Shown here in pieces: positions 13,964-21,107 of a stretch of DNA of 26,525 nucleotides. How positions within the stretch are numbered: the stretch's first letter is position 1; each line of letters begins with the position of its first letter. Position numbers and translations under genes: made by a program. This DNA comes from Chromatiales bacterium (lineage in GTDB: Bacteria > Pseudomonadota > Gammaproteobacteria > CAMYNG01): the NCBI GenBank assembly GCA_027021685.1, contig JALUTW010000416.1:1-26525 (forward strand), written 5' to 3'. A model generated the notes under the pieces. That model was not told the DNA's origin. It ran no database searches and saw nothing but the letters and a program-made list of their open reading frames with translations.

Positions 13964-15201
13964 TTGAACGTCACCCTTTCCGGTACCGGCTTGGTCTTGT
14001 CCGCCTTGGTGAACCAGGGCATGAAGATGAAGAACGCAAAGTACAGCACGCTGAACACCCGCGCCAGGTTGGTCAGCACCGGCGTCGCCGGCTGCGTCCC
14101 CAGCCAGCCCAGGGCCACGAAGCTGATGATGAAGATGGCCAGCGCACCCTTGAACAGCGGGCCGCGGTAGCGGATGGACTTCACCGGGCTGCGGTCCAGC
14201 CAGGGCAGGAAGAACAGCACCACGATGGCCAGCCCCATGGCGAGCACGCCCGGGAACTGGGAGTCGAACATGGGCGGCACCGCGCGCAGGATGGCGTAGA
14301 ACGGAGTGAAGTACCACAGCGGCTTGATGTGCTCGGGCGTCTTGAGCGGGTCCGCCGGCACGAAGTTGTCGTGCTCCAGGAACCAGCCGCCCAGCTCGGG
14401 GGCGAAGAACACCACCGCGGCGAAGAAGATCAGGAACACCACCACGCCCACGATGTCCTTCACCGTGTAGTACGGGTGGAAGGGGATGCCGTCCAGGGGT
14501 TTGCCGTCGGCGTCCTTCCTGGCCTTGATCTCGATGCCGTCGGGGTTGTTGGAGCCCACTTCGTGCAGGGCAATGATGTGGGCCACCACCAGCAGCAGCA
14601 GCACCAGCGGCACCGCGATGACGTGGAAGGCGAAGAAGCGGTTCAGGGTGGCATCGGACACCACGTAGTCGCCGCGCAGCCAGATGGCCAGGTCCTCGCC
14701 CACGAAGGGCACCGCCGAGAACAGGTTGACGATGACCTGCGCGCCCCAGTACGACATCTGGCCCCAGGGCAGCAGGTAGCCCATGAAGGCCTCGGCCATG
14801 AGCGCCACGTAGATGAGCACACCGAAGATCCAGATGAGCTCGCGCGGCTTCTTGTAGGAGCCGTAGATGAGCCCGCGGTACATGTGCAGGTAGACCACGA
14901 TGAAGAAGGCCGAGGCACCGGTGGAGTGGAGGTAACGGATGAGCCAGCCCCACGGCACGTCGCGCATGATGTACTCCACCGAGGCGAAGGCCAGGTTCTC
15001 GTCCGGCTTGTAGTGCATGGTCAGGAAGATGCCGGTGACGATCTGCATCACCAGCACCAGCAACGCCAGCGAACCGAAGAAGTACCAGAAGTTGAAGTTC
15101 TTGGGCGCGTAGTACTCGGACAGATGCTCCTTCCACATCTTGGTGAGCGGGAAGCGCGCATCGATCCAGTCGAGCAGGGCCTGGGTCTTGGTCGTCATCA
15201 T
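13960..15201 (-). CDS. petB: Cytochrome b subunit of the bc1 complex
   Basis: This is the membrane core of ubiquinol:cytochrome c oxidoreductase, carrying haems bL and bH and both quinone sites. The 413-residue protein has about eight membrane helices. The haem-ligand histidines are His92/His106 and His193/His208. The second pair has 14 intervening residues, as in other gammaproteobacterial and b6-type proteins, whereas mitochondria and Rhodobacter have 13. The Qo-site motif reads PLWY (294-297) instead of the PEWY of mitochondria; similar variants occur in related bacteria. The start is ATGATG with the first ATG overlapping the Rieske stop, and the stop overlaps petC. This is a fused, full-length cytochrome b, not split b6 plus subunit IV. 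Confidence 0.97.
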   Translation of the reverse strand: MMTTKTQALLDWIDARFPLTKMWKEHLSEYYAPKNFNFWYFFGSLALLVLVMQIVTGIFLTMHYKPDENLAFASVEYIMRDVPWGWLIRYLHSTGASAFFIVVYLHMYRGLIYGSYKKPRELIWIFGVLIYVALMAEAFMGYLLPWGQMSYWGAQVIVNLFSAVPFVGEDLAIWLRGDYVVSDATLNRFFAFHVIAVPLVLLLLVVAHIIALHEVGSNNPDGIEIKARKDADGKPLDGIPFHPYYTVKDIVGVVVFLIFFAAVVFFAPELGGWFLEHDNFVPADPLKTPEHIKPLWYFTPFYAILRAVPPMFDSQFPGVLAMGLAIVVLFFLPWLDRSPVKSIRYRGPLFKGALAIFIISFVALGWLGTQPATPVLTNLARVFSVLYFAFFIFMPWFTKADKTKPVPERVTFK

Positions 15202-15800
15202 GCGGCTCCTTCGTCATCGACACCGATGATGATCTTGGTGTCGCTCAGGTACTTGTAGGCTGGAATCACCAGGTTGGTGGGGGCCGGCACGCCCTTGTAC
15301 ACGCGGCCCGCCAGGTCGAAGCGCGAGCCGTGGCAGGGACAGAAGTATCCCCCCAGCCATTCCGGGCCCAGATCCTCGGGTGCCACTTCCGGCCGGTAGG
15401 TGGGCGAGCAGCCCAGATGGGTGCAGATGCCGATCATGACCCCGATCTCGGGCCGGTCGGCGTAGGAGCGATGGTAATTGCGGCAGTACGGTGGCTGCTG
15501 GTTCACCTTGGAATCCGGATCCGCCAGCTTGTCCGTGAGCTTCTTCAGGTCTTCCAGGTTCTGCTTGGTGCGGTGAACGATCCAGACCGGCTTCTTGCGC
15601 CATTCCACCGTCATCTGCGCGCCGGGCTCCAGCTTGCTGATGTCCGCCTCCACCGGGGCCCCGGCGGCGCGGGCGCGGGCGCTGGGCTGCATGGAAGAGA
15701 CGAAGGGCACCGCCGCCGCCACCACGCCCACCGCCCCGATCACGGACGTGGTCGCGGTGAGGAACCGCCGGCGGCCGGGATCCACACCATCTGTACTCAT
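15198..15800 (-). CDS. petA: Rieske [2Fe-2S] subunit of the bc1 complex
   Basis: The Rieske protein takes electrons from ubiquinol and passes them to cytochrome c1. The chosen ATG (200 residues) is preceded by GGGGAG at 7-nt spacing; an in-frame start 20 codons earlier has no such site. The N-terminus has a twin-arginine signal-anchor, GRRRFL at about 9-14, followed by a hydrophobic helix to about 34, so export is by the Tat pathway and the helix stays as the membrane anchor. Cluster motifs are CTHLGC (126-131) and CPCHGS (154-159): Cys126, His128, Cys154 and His157 bind the cluster, and Cys131-Cys156 form the disulfide. It is the first gene of petABC. Confidence 0.97.
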   Translation of the reverse strand: MSTDGVDPGRRRFLTATTSVIGAVGVVAAAVPFVSSMQPSARARAAGAPVEADISKLEPGAQMTVEWRKKPVWIVHRTKQNLEDLKKLTDKLADPDSKVNQQPPYCRNYHRSYADRPEIGVMIGICTHLGCSPTYRPEVAPEDLGPEWLGGYFCPCHGSRFDLAGRVYKGVPAPTNLVIPAYKYLSDTKIIIGVDDEGAA

Positions 15801-15868
15801 GGACTTGCTCCCCAAGGTTCGCGGCGCGCGGCCGGTGGAGGGTCCGGCGGGCCGCTTCAAATTTCAGA

Positions 15869-15909
15869 AAGTCAGAATATTAGGACTGACTTCCGCCCCA
15901 AAATGGGGC
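15869..15909. promoter_or_regulatory. Two adjacent palindromes in the petABC leader
   Basis: GCCCCA-AAA-TGGGGC (15895-15909) lies over the predicted transcription start. AAGTCAG (15869-15875) with CTGACTT (15886-15892), spaced by 10 bp, lies immediately downstream in the leader. Either could be a regulator-binding site or an RNA hairpin. I do not recognise either as the consensus of a named regulator. The symmetry is seen directly; the function is inferred. Confidence 0.5.
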
Positions 15910-15910
15910 T

Positions 15911-15939
15911 ATTCTCTCCGATGCACCCAGAACGGTCAA
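15911..15939 (-). promoter_or_regulatory. Predicted promoter of petABC-sspAB
   Basis: On the minus strand, -35 TTGACC (15939-15934, 5 of 6), a 17-bp spacer and -10 GAGAAT (15916-15911, 4 of 6) predict a start near 15904 and a leader of about 100 nt. The upstream 15940-15981 stretch is notably A+T-rich for this window. Confidence 0.55.
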
Positions 15940-15981
15940 GGGAATGCCGGTTTTAACCTGTAAAGTCAATTAATTAGCCCA

Positions 15982-16740
15982 TCAGACGGGATTATCGACG
16001 TCGATGAACCGGTGCCGCAGGCCGAAGCTCCGGGCCAGGTGCTCACCCAGGGCCTGGACCCCGTAGCGCTCGGTGGCATGGTGGCCGGCGGCGAAGAAGT
16101 GCAGGCCCCGCTCGCGGGCCACGTGCACGGTCTGCTCCGATGCCTCCCCGGTGACGAAGGCGTCCACCCCCAGGTCGGCCGCCTCGTCGATGTAGCCCTG
16201 GGCCGCGCCCGTGCACCAGGCCACCGTGCGCACGGCGGCCGGCCCGCCGGCCACGTGCAGCGGTGCCCGGCCCAGGGCCTGCTCCATGCGCCGGGCGAAG
16301 TCCGCAGGATCCATGGGGGCCTCGAGGCTGCCGTGCAGCCCGATGGACATGGCCCCGTGGCGGCCGAATTGCCCCTCCACGCTGAGCCCCAGGCGCTCGC
16401 CCAGGCAGGCATTGTTGCCGTACAGGGGATGGGCGTCCAGGGGCAGATGATAGGCGATGAGGGAGATCCCGGCCTCCACCAGGAGCCGCAGGCGCCGGTA
16501 CTTCATGCCCGTGATGCGCGGGTCCTCGCCGCGCCAGAACCAGCCGTGGTGCACCAGCACCGCGTCGGCCCCGGCGTCCCGCGCCGCCTCCAGCAGGGCC
16601 CGGCTGGCGGTGACGCCGGTGACCAGGGTCTCCACCTCCCCGCGGCCCTCCACCTGGAGGCCGTTGGGGCAGTAGTCGTCGAAGCGCTCCACCTCCAGCA
16701 GGTCGTCGGCGAATGCCACCAGCTCCTTCAAGCGCGCCAT
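15982..16740 (-). CDS. Nif3/YbgI-family dinuclear metal protein
   Basis: A 252-residue member of the Nif3 family (annotated in places as GTP cyclohydrolase 1 type 2), forming toroidal hexamers with a dinuclear metal site. The physiological role is not settled. Motifs are DDYCPNGLQVEG at 21-32, VLVHHGWFW at 61-69, YHLPLDAHP at 97-105, the TGEASEQ stretch near 198-204, and AGHHATERYG near 218-227. The metal ligands known in E. coli YbgI correspond to His64, His65, Asp102, His220 and Glu224, all present. The C-terminus DNPV is typical of the gammaproteobacterial branch. It is divergent from algW and followed on the same strand by petABC after 181 nt. AGGAG lies 11 nt before the ATG. Confidence 0.93.
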   Translation of the reverse strand: MARLKELVAFADDLLEVERFDDYCPNGLQVEGRGEVETLVTGVTASRALLEAARDAGADAVLVHHGWFWRGEDPRITGMKYRRLRLLVEAGISLIAYHLPLDAHPLYGNNACLGERLGLSVEGQFGRHGAMSIGLHGSLEAPMDPADFARRMEQALGRAPLHVAGGPAAVRTVAWCTGAAQGYIDEAADLGVDAFVTGEASEQTVHVARERGLHFFAAGHHATERYGVQALGEHLARSFGLRHRFIDVDNPV

Positions 16741-16777
16741 GCGGAACCGTTCTCCTGTGGTTTAATATGTGGCCCTT

Positions 16778-16792
16778 CGCGGCCAGGCCGCG
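16778..16792. promoter_or_regulatory. Short palindrome in the divergent nif3-algW gap
   Basis: CGCGGCC-A-GGCCGCG is a perfect 7-bp inverted repeat around a central A, in the 87-nt space between the two start codons and 36 nt before algW. A T/A-rich segment TTTAATAT (16761-16768) beside it could be a -10 region. It may be an operator, but short GC palindromes arise easily in such DNA. Confidence 0.3.
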
Positions 16793-16827
16793 GAAAGATT
16801 CAAGTTTAGCCAAAAACGGGCCCCGCG

Positions 16828-17973
16828 ATGCGCCTTACACGCACCCTCGCCTTCCTGCTGCAGTTCGCCACCATCGGCCTCCTGGCGGCGCTGGCGCTCA
16901 TGTACTTCTACCCGGACCTCAAGCGCGAGGCGCCGGTGGTGGAGATCCGCCAGGACAACGGTCCCGCCGCCCGCCAGCCCGGCCCCTATTCCTATGCCGA
17001 TGCGGTGGAGGCCGCGGCCCCTGCGGTGGTCAACATCTACACCCGCAAGGTGGTCACCGAGCGGCCCCACCCGCTGTTCAGCGACCCCTTCTTCCGCCGC
17101 TTCTTCGGCGACTCCTTCGCGGTGCCGCGCCAGCGCATGGAGTCGAGCCTGGGCTCCGGCGTGATCATCTCCGAGCGCGGCTACATCCTCACCAACAACC
17201 ACGTGGTGGAGGGCGCCGACGAGATCGAGGTGGCGCTGCGCGACGGCCGCACCACCCGCGCCCGTATCGTGGGCACCGATCCCGACACCGACCTGGCGGT
17301 GCTGCAGGTGGACCTCTCCCCCCTGCCCGCCATCACCCTGGGCGACTCCGAGGCCCTGCGCGTGGGCGACGTGGTGCTGGCCATCGGCAACCCCTTCGGG
17401 GTGGGGCAGACCGTGACCTCCGGCATCGTCAGCGCCACCGGCCGCACCCAGCTCGGCATCAACACCTTCGAGAACTTCATCCAGACCGACGCCGCCATCA
17501 ATCCCGGCAACTCGGGTGGCGCCCTCATCACCGCCGACGGCCGGCTGGTGGGCATCAACACCGCCATCTTTTCCCGCTCCGGCGGCTCCCAGGGCATCGG
17601 CTTCGCCATCCCGGTGAGCCTGGCCCGCGACGTCATGACCCAGATCATCGAACACGGCAAGGTGGTGCGCGGCTGGCTGGGCGTGGCCATCCAGGACCTC
17701 ACCCCGCCGCTGGCCGAGTCCTTCGGCCTCGAACCCGGCAGCGGCGTGGTGGTGACCCAGGTGCTGGCCGGCGGCCCCGCCGACGCCGCCGGCCTGCTGC
17801 CCGGCGACGTGATCACGGCGGTCAACGGCGAAGGGGTGGACGGCGTGCACAAGGCGCTGGAACTCATCGCCCGCGCCCGCCCTGGCACCACCATCGAGCT
17901 GGAGGGCCTGCGCCAGGGCCGCCGGCACAAGTGGCAGGCCACCGTGGCCGAGCGGCCGCAGCGCACCGAGTAG
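16828..17973 (+). CDS. algW: AlgW/DegS-like membrane-anchored site-1 serine protease
   Basis: A trypsin-like HtrA protease of 381 residues with one N-terminal membrane anchor (about 7-27), a periplasmic protease domain and a single PDZ domain (about 283-375). One PDZ plus an uncleaved anchor distinguishes DegS/AlgW from DegP/DegQ, which have two. The triad is His125 (NNHVVEGA), Asp155 (DTDLAVL) and Ser229 (GNSGGAL). The loop around HPLFSDPFFRRFFGDS resembles that of Pseudomonas AlgW. Family knowledge: the PDZ domain binds mis-sorted outer-membrane protein tails, the protease then cuts an anti-sigma factor of the RseA/MucA type, and the sigma-E/AlgU response begins. Neighbouring mla, lpoA and mur genes fit an envelope theme. 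It is convergent with hisC. Confidence 0.92.
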   Translation: MRLTRTLAFLLQFATIGLLAALALMYFYPDLKREAPVVEIRQDNGPAARQPGPYSYADAVEAAAPAVVNIYTRKVVTERPHPLFSDPFFRRFFGDSFAVPRQRMESSLGSGVIISERGYILTNNHVVEGADEIEVALRDGRTTRARIVGTDPDTDLAVLQVDLSPLPAITLGDSEALRVGDVVLAIGNPFGVGQTVTSGIVSATGRTQLGINTFENFIQTDAAINPGNSGGALITADGRLVGINTAIFSRSGGSQGIGFAIPVSLARDVMTQIIEHGKVVRGWLGVAIQDLTPPLAESFGLEPGSGVVVTQVLAGGPADAAGLLPGDVITAVNGEGVDGVHKALELIARARPGTTIELEGLRQGRRHKWQATVAERPQRTE

Positions 17974-17995
17974 AACCTGTCTCGAGATTCCCCGC

Positions 17996-18021
17996 GGCCG
18001 CGCACGGCCGGGCGTGCGGCC
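17996..18021. other. Hairpin between convergent algW and hisC
   Basis: GGCC and GCACG (17996-18006, with a 2-nt bulge between them) pair with CGTGC and GGCC (18013-18021) across a 6-nt loop, in the 72-nt gap between convergent stops. It may help end transcription from both sides, but no T-run accompanies it. Confidence 0.3.
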
Positions 18022-18045
18022 CCGGGGGCGCAGGCGCCGCCCCGC

Positions 18046-19143
18046 TCAGCCACGCAGCACGTCGGCCAGGGCGTCCAGGAAGGCGTCGTTTTCCTCCGGC
18101 CGGCCCACGGTGACGCGCAGGCAGCCGGCCAGCAGGGGATGGGTGCCGTCGAGGTTCTTGATGAGCACGCCGCGCGCGCGCAGGCCGTCGAACACGGCGC
18201 CGGCCTCGCGTCCCTCCACCCGGAACAAAATGAAATTGGCCTCCGACGGCCAGGCAGTGACGCCGGGCAGCGCGGCCAGGGCCTGGCCGAGGCGGGTGCG
18301 CTGGGCACGGATGGCGCGGGCCTGGTCCAGCAGCACGTCGCGGTGCTCCAGGGCGAACGCGGCGCTGGCCTGGGTGAGGGTGTTGATGTTGTAGGGCAGG
18401 CGTACCTTGTGCAGGGTCTCGACCCAGGCCGGCGGCCCGGCCAGCAGCCCCAGGCGCAGGCCGGCCAGCCCCATCTTGGAGACGGTGCGCATGACCAGCA
18501 GGTTGGGCGGACCGCCAGCGCGGTCCATGAAGGTCTCGCCGGCGAAGACGTGGTAGGCCTCGTCCACCACCACCAGGCCGGGCGCGGCGTCGATGACGGC
18601 CTCCACGTCGGCGGCAGCGAACAGGTTGCCGGTGGGGTTGTTGGGCCGGGCCAGGAACACCACCGCCGGCTGGTGCTCGGCCATGGCCCGCAGCATGGCC
18701 TCGCGGTCCAGCCCGAAGTCCCCGCGCAGGGGCACGCCCACGCAGTCCATGCCGGCCGCGGTGGCGATCATGCGGTACATGACGAAGGTGGGTTCGGGGG
18801 CCAGCACCGTGCGGCCGGGCGCCGCCACCGCCAGCAGAATCATCTGGATGAGTTCGTCGGAGCCGTTGCCCAGGATGATCTCCGCCTCCGGCGGCACGGC
18901 CATGGCCTCGCGCAGCACCGGCAGCAGCCCGGTGGCGGCCGGATCGGGATAGCGGTTGAGTTCCAGGCCGCGCAGGGCCTCCAGCCACGCCTGCTCCAGC
19001 TCCCCCGGCCACGGCCAGGGGTTTTCCATGGCATCCAGCTTGACGAGGTTGTGCGCCGGCGGCACGTGGTAGGCGTTCATGGCCGCCACCGCCGGCCGCA
19101 CCCAGCGCGCCAGCAACGCGCGCAGGCGCCCGTCGCCGCTCAC
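18046..19143 (-). CDS. hisC: HisC, histidinol-phosphate aminotransferase
   Basis: A PLP-dependent class I/II aminotransferase that converts imidazole-acetol phosphate and glutamate to histidinol phosphate. The GTG at 19143 overlaps the hisD stop by 4 nt (GTGA) and gives 365 residues; the same frame stays open further upstream but only as noncoding sequence inside hisD. Motifs are NENP-like MENPWPWP near 39-46, GNGSDELI at 92-99, the PLP region ARPNNPTGN at 165-173, VVDEAY with Asp194, and the Schiff-base lysine Lys223 in SKMGLAGLRLG. The phosphate-binding arginine segment and a C-terminal GRPEEND are also present. It is the last gene of the murA-hisG-hisD-hisC run. Confidence 0.95.
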   Translation of the reverse strand: MSGDGRLRALLARWVRPAVAAMNAYHVPPAHNLVKLDAMENPWPWPGELEQAWLEALRGLELNRYPDPAATGLLPVLREAMAVPPEAEIILGNGSDELIQMILLAVAAPGRTVLAPEPTFVMYRMIATAAGMDCVGVPLRGDFGLDREAMLRAMAEHQPAVVFLARPNNPTGNLFAAADVEAVIDAAPGLVVVDEAYHVFAGETFMDRAGGPPNLLVMRTVSKMGLAGLRLGLLAGPPAWVETLHKVRLPYNINTLTQASAAFALEHRDVLLDQARAIRAQRTRLGQALAALPGVTAWPSEANFILFRVEGREAGAVFDGLRARGVLIKNLDGTHPLLAGCLRVTVGRPEENDAFLDALADVLRG

Positions 19144-20456
19144 TGCCCGCCGTCCTCGTCGCGCAGGCGGTACTCGGCGGAGCGGGCGTGGGCCTCCAGC
19201 CCCTCGCCGCGGGCCAGCACCGAGGCGGTACGGGCCAGGCGGCCGGCGCCCTCGGGCGAGCACATGATGATGGAGCTGCGCTTCTGGAAGTCGTACACCC
19301 CCAGGGGCGAGGAAAACCGCGCCGTGCGCGAGGTGGGCAGGACGTGGTTGGGCCCGGCGCAGTAGTCGCCCAGGGCCTCCGGGGTGTGGCGCCCCATGAA
19401 GATGGCGCCGGCATGCCGGATGTCCGGCAGCAGGGCCTCGGGATCGGCCACCGACAGCTCCAGGTGCTCGGGCGCGACGAAGTTGGCCACCTCCACCGCC
19501 TGGGCCAGGCCGGCCACACGGATGAGCGCGCCGCGGCGCGAGAGCGAGGTGCGGATGATGTCGGCCCGGGACATGCCGCCGATGAGGCGGCCGATGGCGG
19601 ACTCCACCTGGTCCAGGAAGGCGGCGCTGGGCGAGACCAGGATGGCCTGGGCGTCCTCGTCGTGCTCGGCCTGGGAAAACAGGTCCATGGCGATCCACTC
19701 GGGGTCGGTGGCGCCGTCGCAGATCACCAGGATCTCGGAAGGCCCGGCGATCATGTCGATGCCCACCTGGCCGAACACCAGGGCCTTGGCCGCGGCCACG
19801 TAGATGTTGCCGGGGCCGACGATCTTGTCCACCTGGGGAATGGTCTCGGTGCCGTAGGCCAGGGCCGCCACCGCCTGCGCCCCGCCCACGGTGAACACCC
19901 GGTCGACCCCGGCGATGTGCGCCGCCGCCAGCACCAGCTCGTTGAGGGCGCCGCCGGGTGCCGGCACCACCATGATCACCTCGCCCACCCCGGCCACCTT
20001 GGCGGGGATGGCGTTCATGAGCACCGACGAGGGATAGGCCGCCTTGCCGCCGGGCACGTACAGCCCCACCCGGTCCAGCGGCGTCACCTGCTGGCCCAGC
20101 ACGGTACCGTTGTCCTCGGTGTAGCGCCAGGAGTCCTGTTTCTGGCGGGCGTGGTAGCGGCGGATCCGCTCTGCCGCCAGCTCCAGTGCCTCGCGCTCGG
20201 CCTCGCCCACGGCGGCCAGCGCCTTGACCAGGCGCGCCGGCGGCAGCTCGAGCTGGGCCAGGGACTCGGCCTCCAGGCCGTCGAAGCGTCGGGTGTACTC
20301 CAGCAGGGCAGCGTCACCGCGGGCGCGGACGTTGTGCAGGATCTCGCGCACGGTGGCGTGCACCTGCTCGTCGGCCACGCCCTCCCAGGCCAGCAGCCGT
20401 TCGAGCTGCGACCAGAAGTCGGGCTGTTCGCTGTCCAGGCGCCGGATCTGGATCAT
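19140..20456 (-). CDS. hisD: HisD, histidinol dehydrogenase
   Basis: HisD oxidises histidinol to histidine in two NAD-dependent steps using a zinc ion. The 438-residue protein is of normal length. Family blocks are VGLYVPGGKAAYPSSVLMN at 130-148, the NAD-site GGAQAVAALAYGTE at 191-204, VGPGNIYVAAAK at 213-224, and IAGPSEI at 236-242. Zinc and catalytic residues are in place: Gln262 and His265 (SQAEHDEDAQA), Glu330 and His331 (PEHLEL), Asp364 (GDYCAGPNHVLPT) and His423. The start ATG overlaps the hisG stop (ATGA), and the end overlaps hisC, so the three his genes are very probably co-translated. Confidence 0.97.
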   Translation of the reverse strand: MIQIRRLDSEQPDFWSQLERLLAWEGVADEQVHATVREILHNVRARGDAALLEYTRRFDGLEAESLAQLELPPARLVKALAAVGEAEREALELAAERIRRYHARQKQDSWRYTEDNGTVLGQQVTPLDRVGLYVPGGKAAYPSSVLMNAIPAKVAGVGEVIMVVPAPGGALNELVLAAAHIAGVDRVFTVGGAQAVAALAYGTETIPQVDKIVGPGNIYVAAAKALVFGQVGIDMIAGPSEILVICDGATDPEWIAMDLFSQAEHDEDAQAILVSPSAAFLDQVESAIGRLIGGMSRADIIRTSLSRRGALIRVAGLAQAVEVANFVAPEHLELSVADPEALLPDIRHAGAIFMGRHTPEALGDYCAGPNHVLPTSRTARFSSPLGVYDFQKRSSIIMCSPEGAGRLARTASVLARGEGLEAHARSAEYRLRDEDGGQ

Positions 20457-21097
20457 GCCTGCCTGCCCTCCGCCACCGCCCGGCCCAGGTGCGCCACCAG
20501 CGCCTTGACCGCGGCGTGCTTCATCTTCATGGATGCGGTGTTGACGATGAGCCGCGAGCTGATGTCGGCGATGTGCTCCAGCGGCTCCAGCCCGTTGGCC
20601 CTGAGCGTGTTGCCGGTGTCCACCAGGTCCACGATGAGATCGGCCAGCCCCACCAGCGGCGCCAGCTCCATGGAGCCGTAGAGCTTGATGATCTCCACCT
20701 GCTTGCCCTGGGCCGCGAAGTGGCGCCGGGTGCTGTGCACGTACTTGGTGGCCACGCGCAGCCGGCCCGGCCGGTGCTCCGCGTCGCGCCGGCCGGCCAC
20801 CATCATGCGGCAGCGGGCGATGCCAAGGTCCAGCGGCTCGTAGAGCCCGTCGCCGCCGTGCTCCATGAGCACGTCCTTGCCCGCCACGCCCAGGTCGGCG
20901 GCGCCGTACTGGACGTAGGTGGGCACGTCGGCGGCGCGGATCACCACCAGCTTCACCTCCGGCCGGCTGGTGTCCAGGATCAGCTTGCGGCTGGTCTCGG
21001 GATCGTCCTGCGGCACGATGCCGGCGGCGGCCAGCAGCGGCAGGGCCTCGCGGTAGATGCGGCCCTTGGACAGCGCGATGGTGAGGGTGTCGGTCAC
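20453..21097 (-). CDS. hisG: HisG, ATP phosphoribosyltransferase, short form
   Basis: HisG catalyses the committed step of histidine synthesis, ATP plus PRPP to phosphoribosyl-ATP. At 214 residues this is the short form: the catalytic domain is complete (LSKGRIYREALPLL at the N-terminus, DLGVAGKDVL near 68-77, and the PRPP-loop region LVDTGNTLRANGL near 158-170), but the roughly 80-residue C-terminal histidine-binding domain of the long form is absent. Short HisG normally works with HisZ, a HisRS-like regulatory subunit that is not encoded in this window. The start is GTG with TAGGAT 8 nt upstream. It follows murA by 10 nt and overlaps hisD by 4 nt. Confidence 0.96.
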   Translation of the reverse strand: MTDTLTIALSKGRIYREALPLLAAAGIVPQDDPETSRKLILDTSRPEVKLVVIRAADVPTYVQYGAADLGVAGKDVLMEHGGDGLYEPLDLGIARCRMMVAGRRDAEHRPGRLRVATKYVHSTRRHFAAQGKQVEIIKLYGSMELAPLVGLADLIVDLVDTGNTLRANGLEPLEHIADISSRLIVNTASMKMKHAAVKALVAHLGRAVAEGRQA

Positions 21098-21107
21098 GGC
21101 GGTGATC

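Noticed and set aside
13963..15223. Upstream extension of the cytochrome c1 frame to give a 677-residue protein
   Set aside because: The extra 420 residues are an out-of-frame reading of the cytochrome b gene; the true start at 13963 has a signal peptide right after it and the usual ATGA overlap.
15964..15969. TTGACT on the minus strand as a -35 for petABC
   Set aside because: At 17 bp downstream the sequence is CATTCC, with no resemblance to a -10; the TTGACC/GAGAAT pair further on is better.
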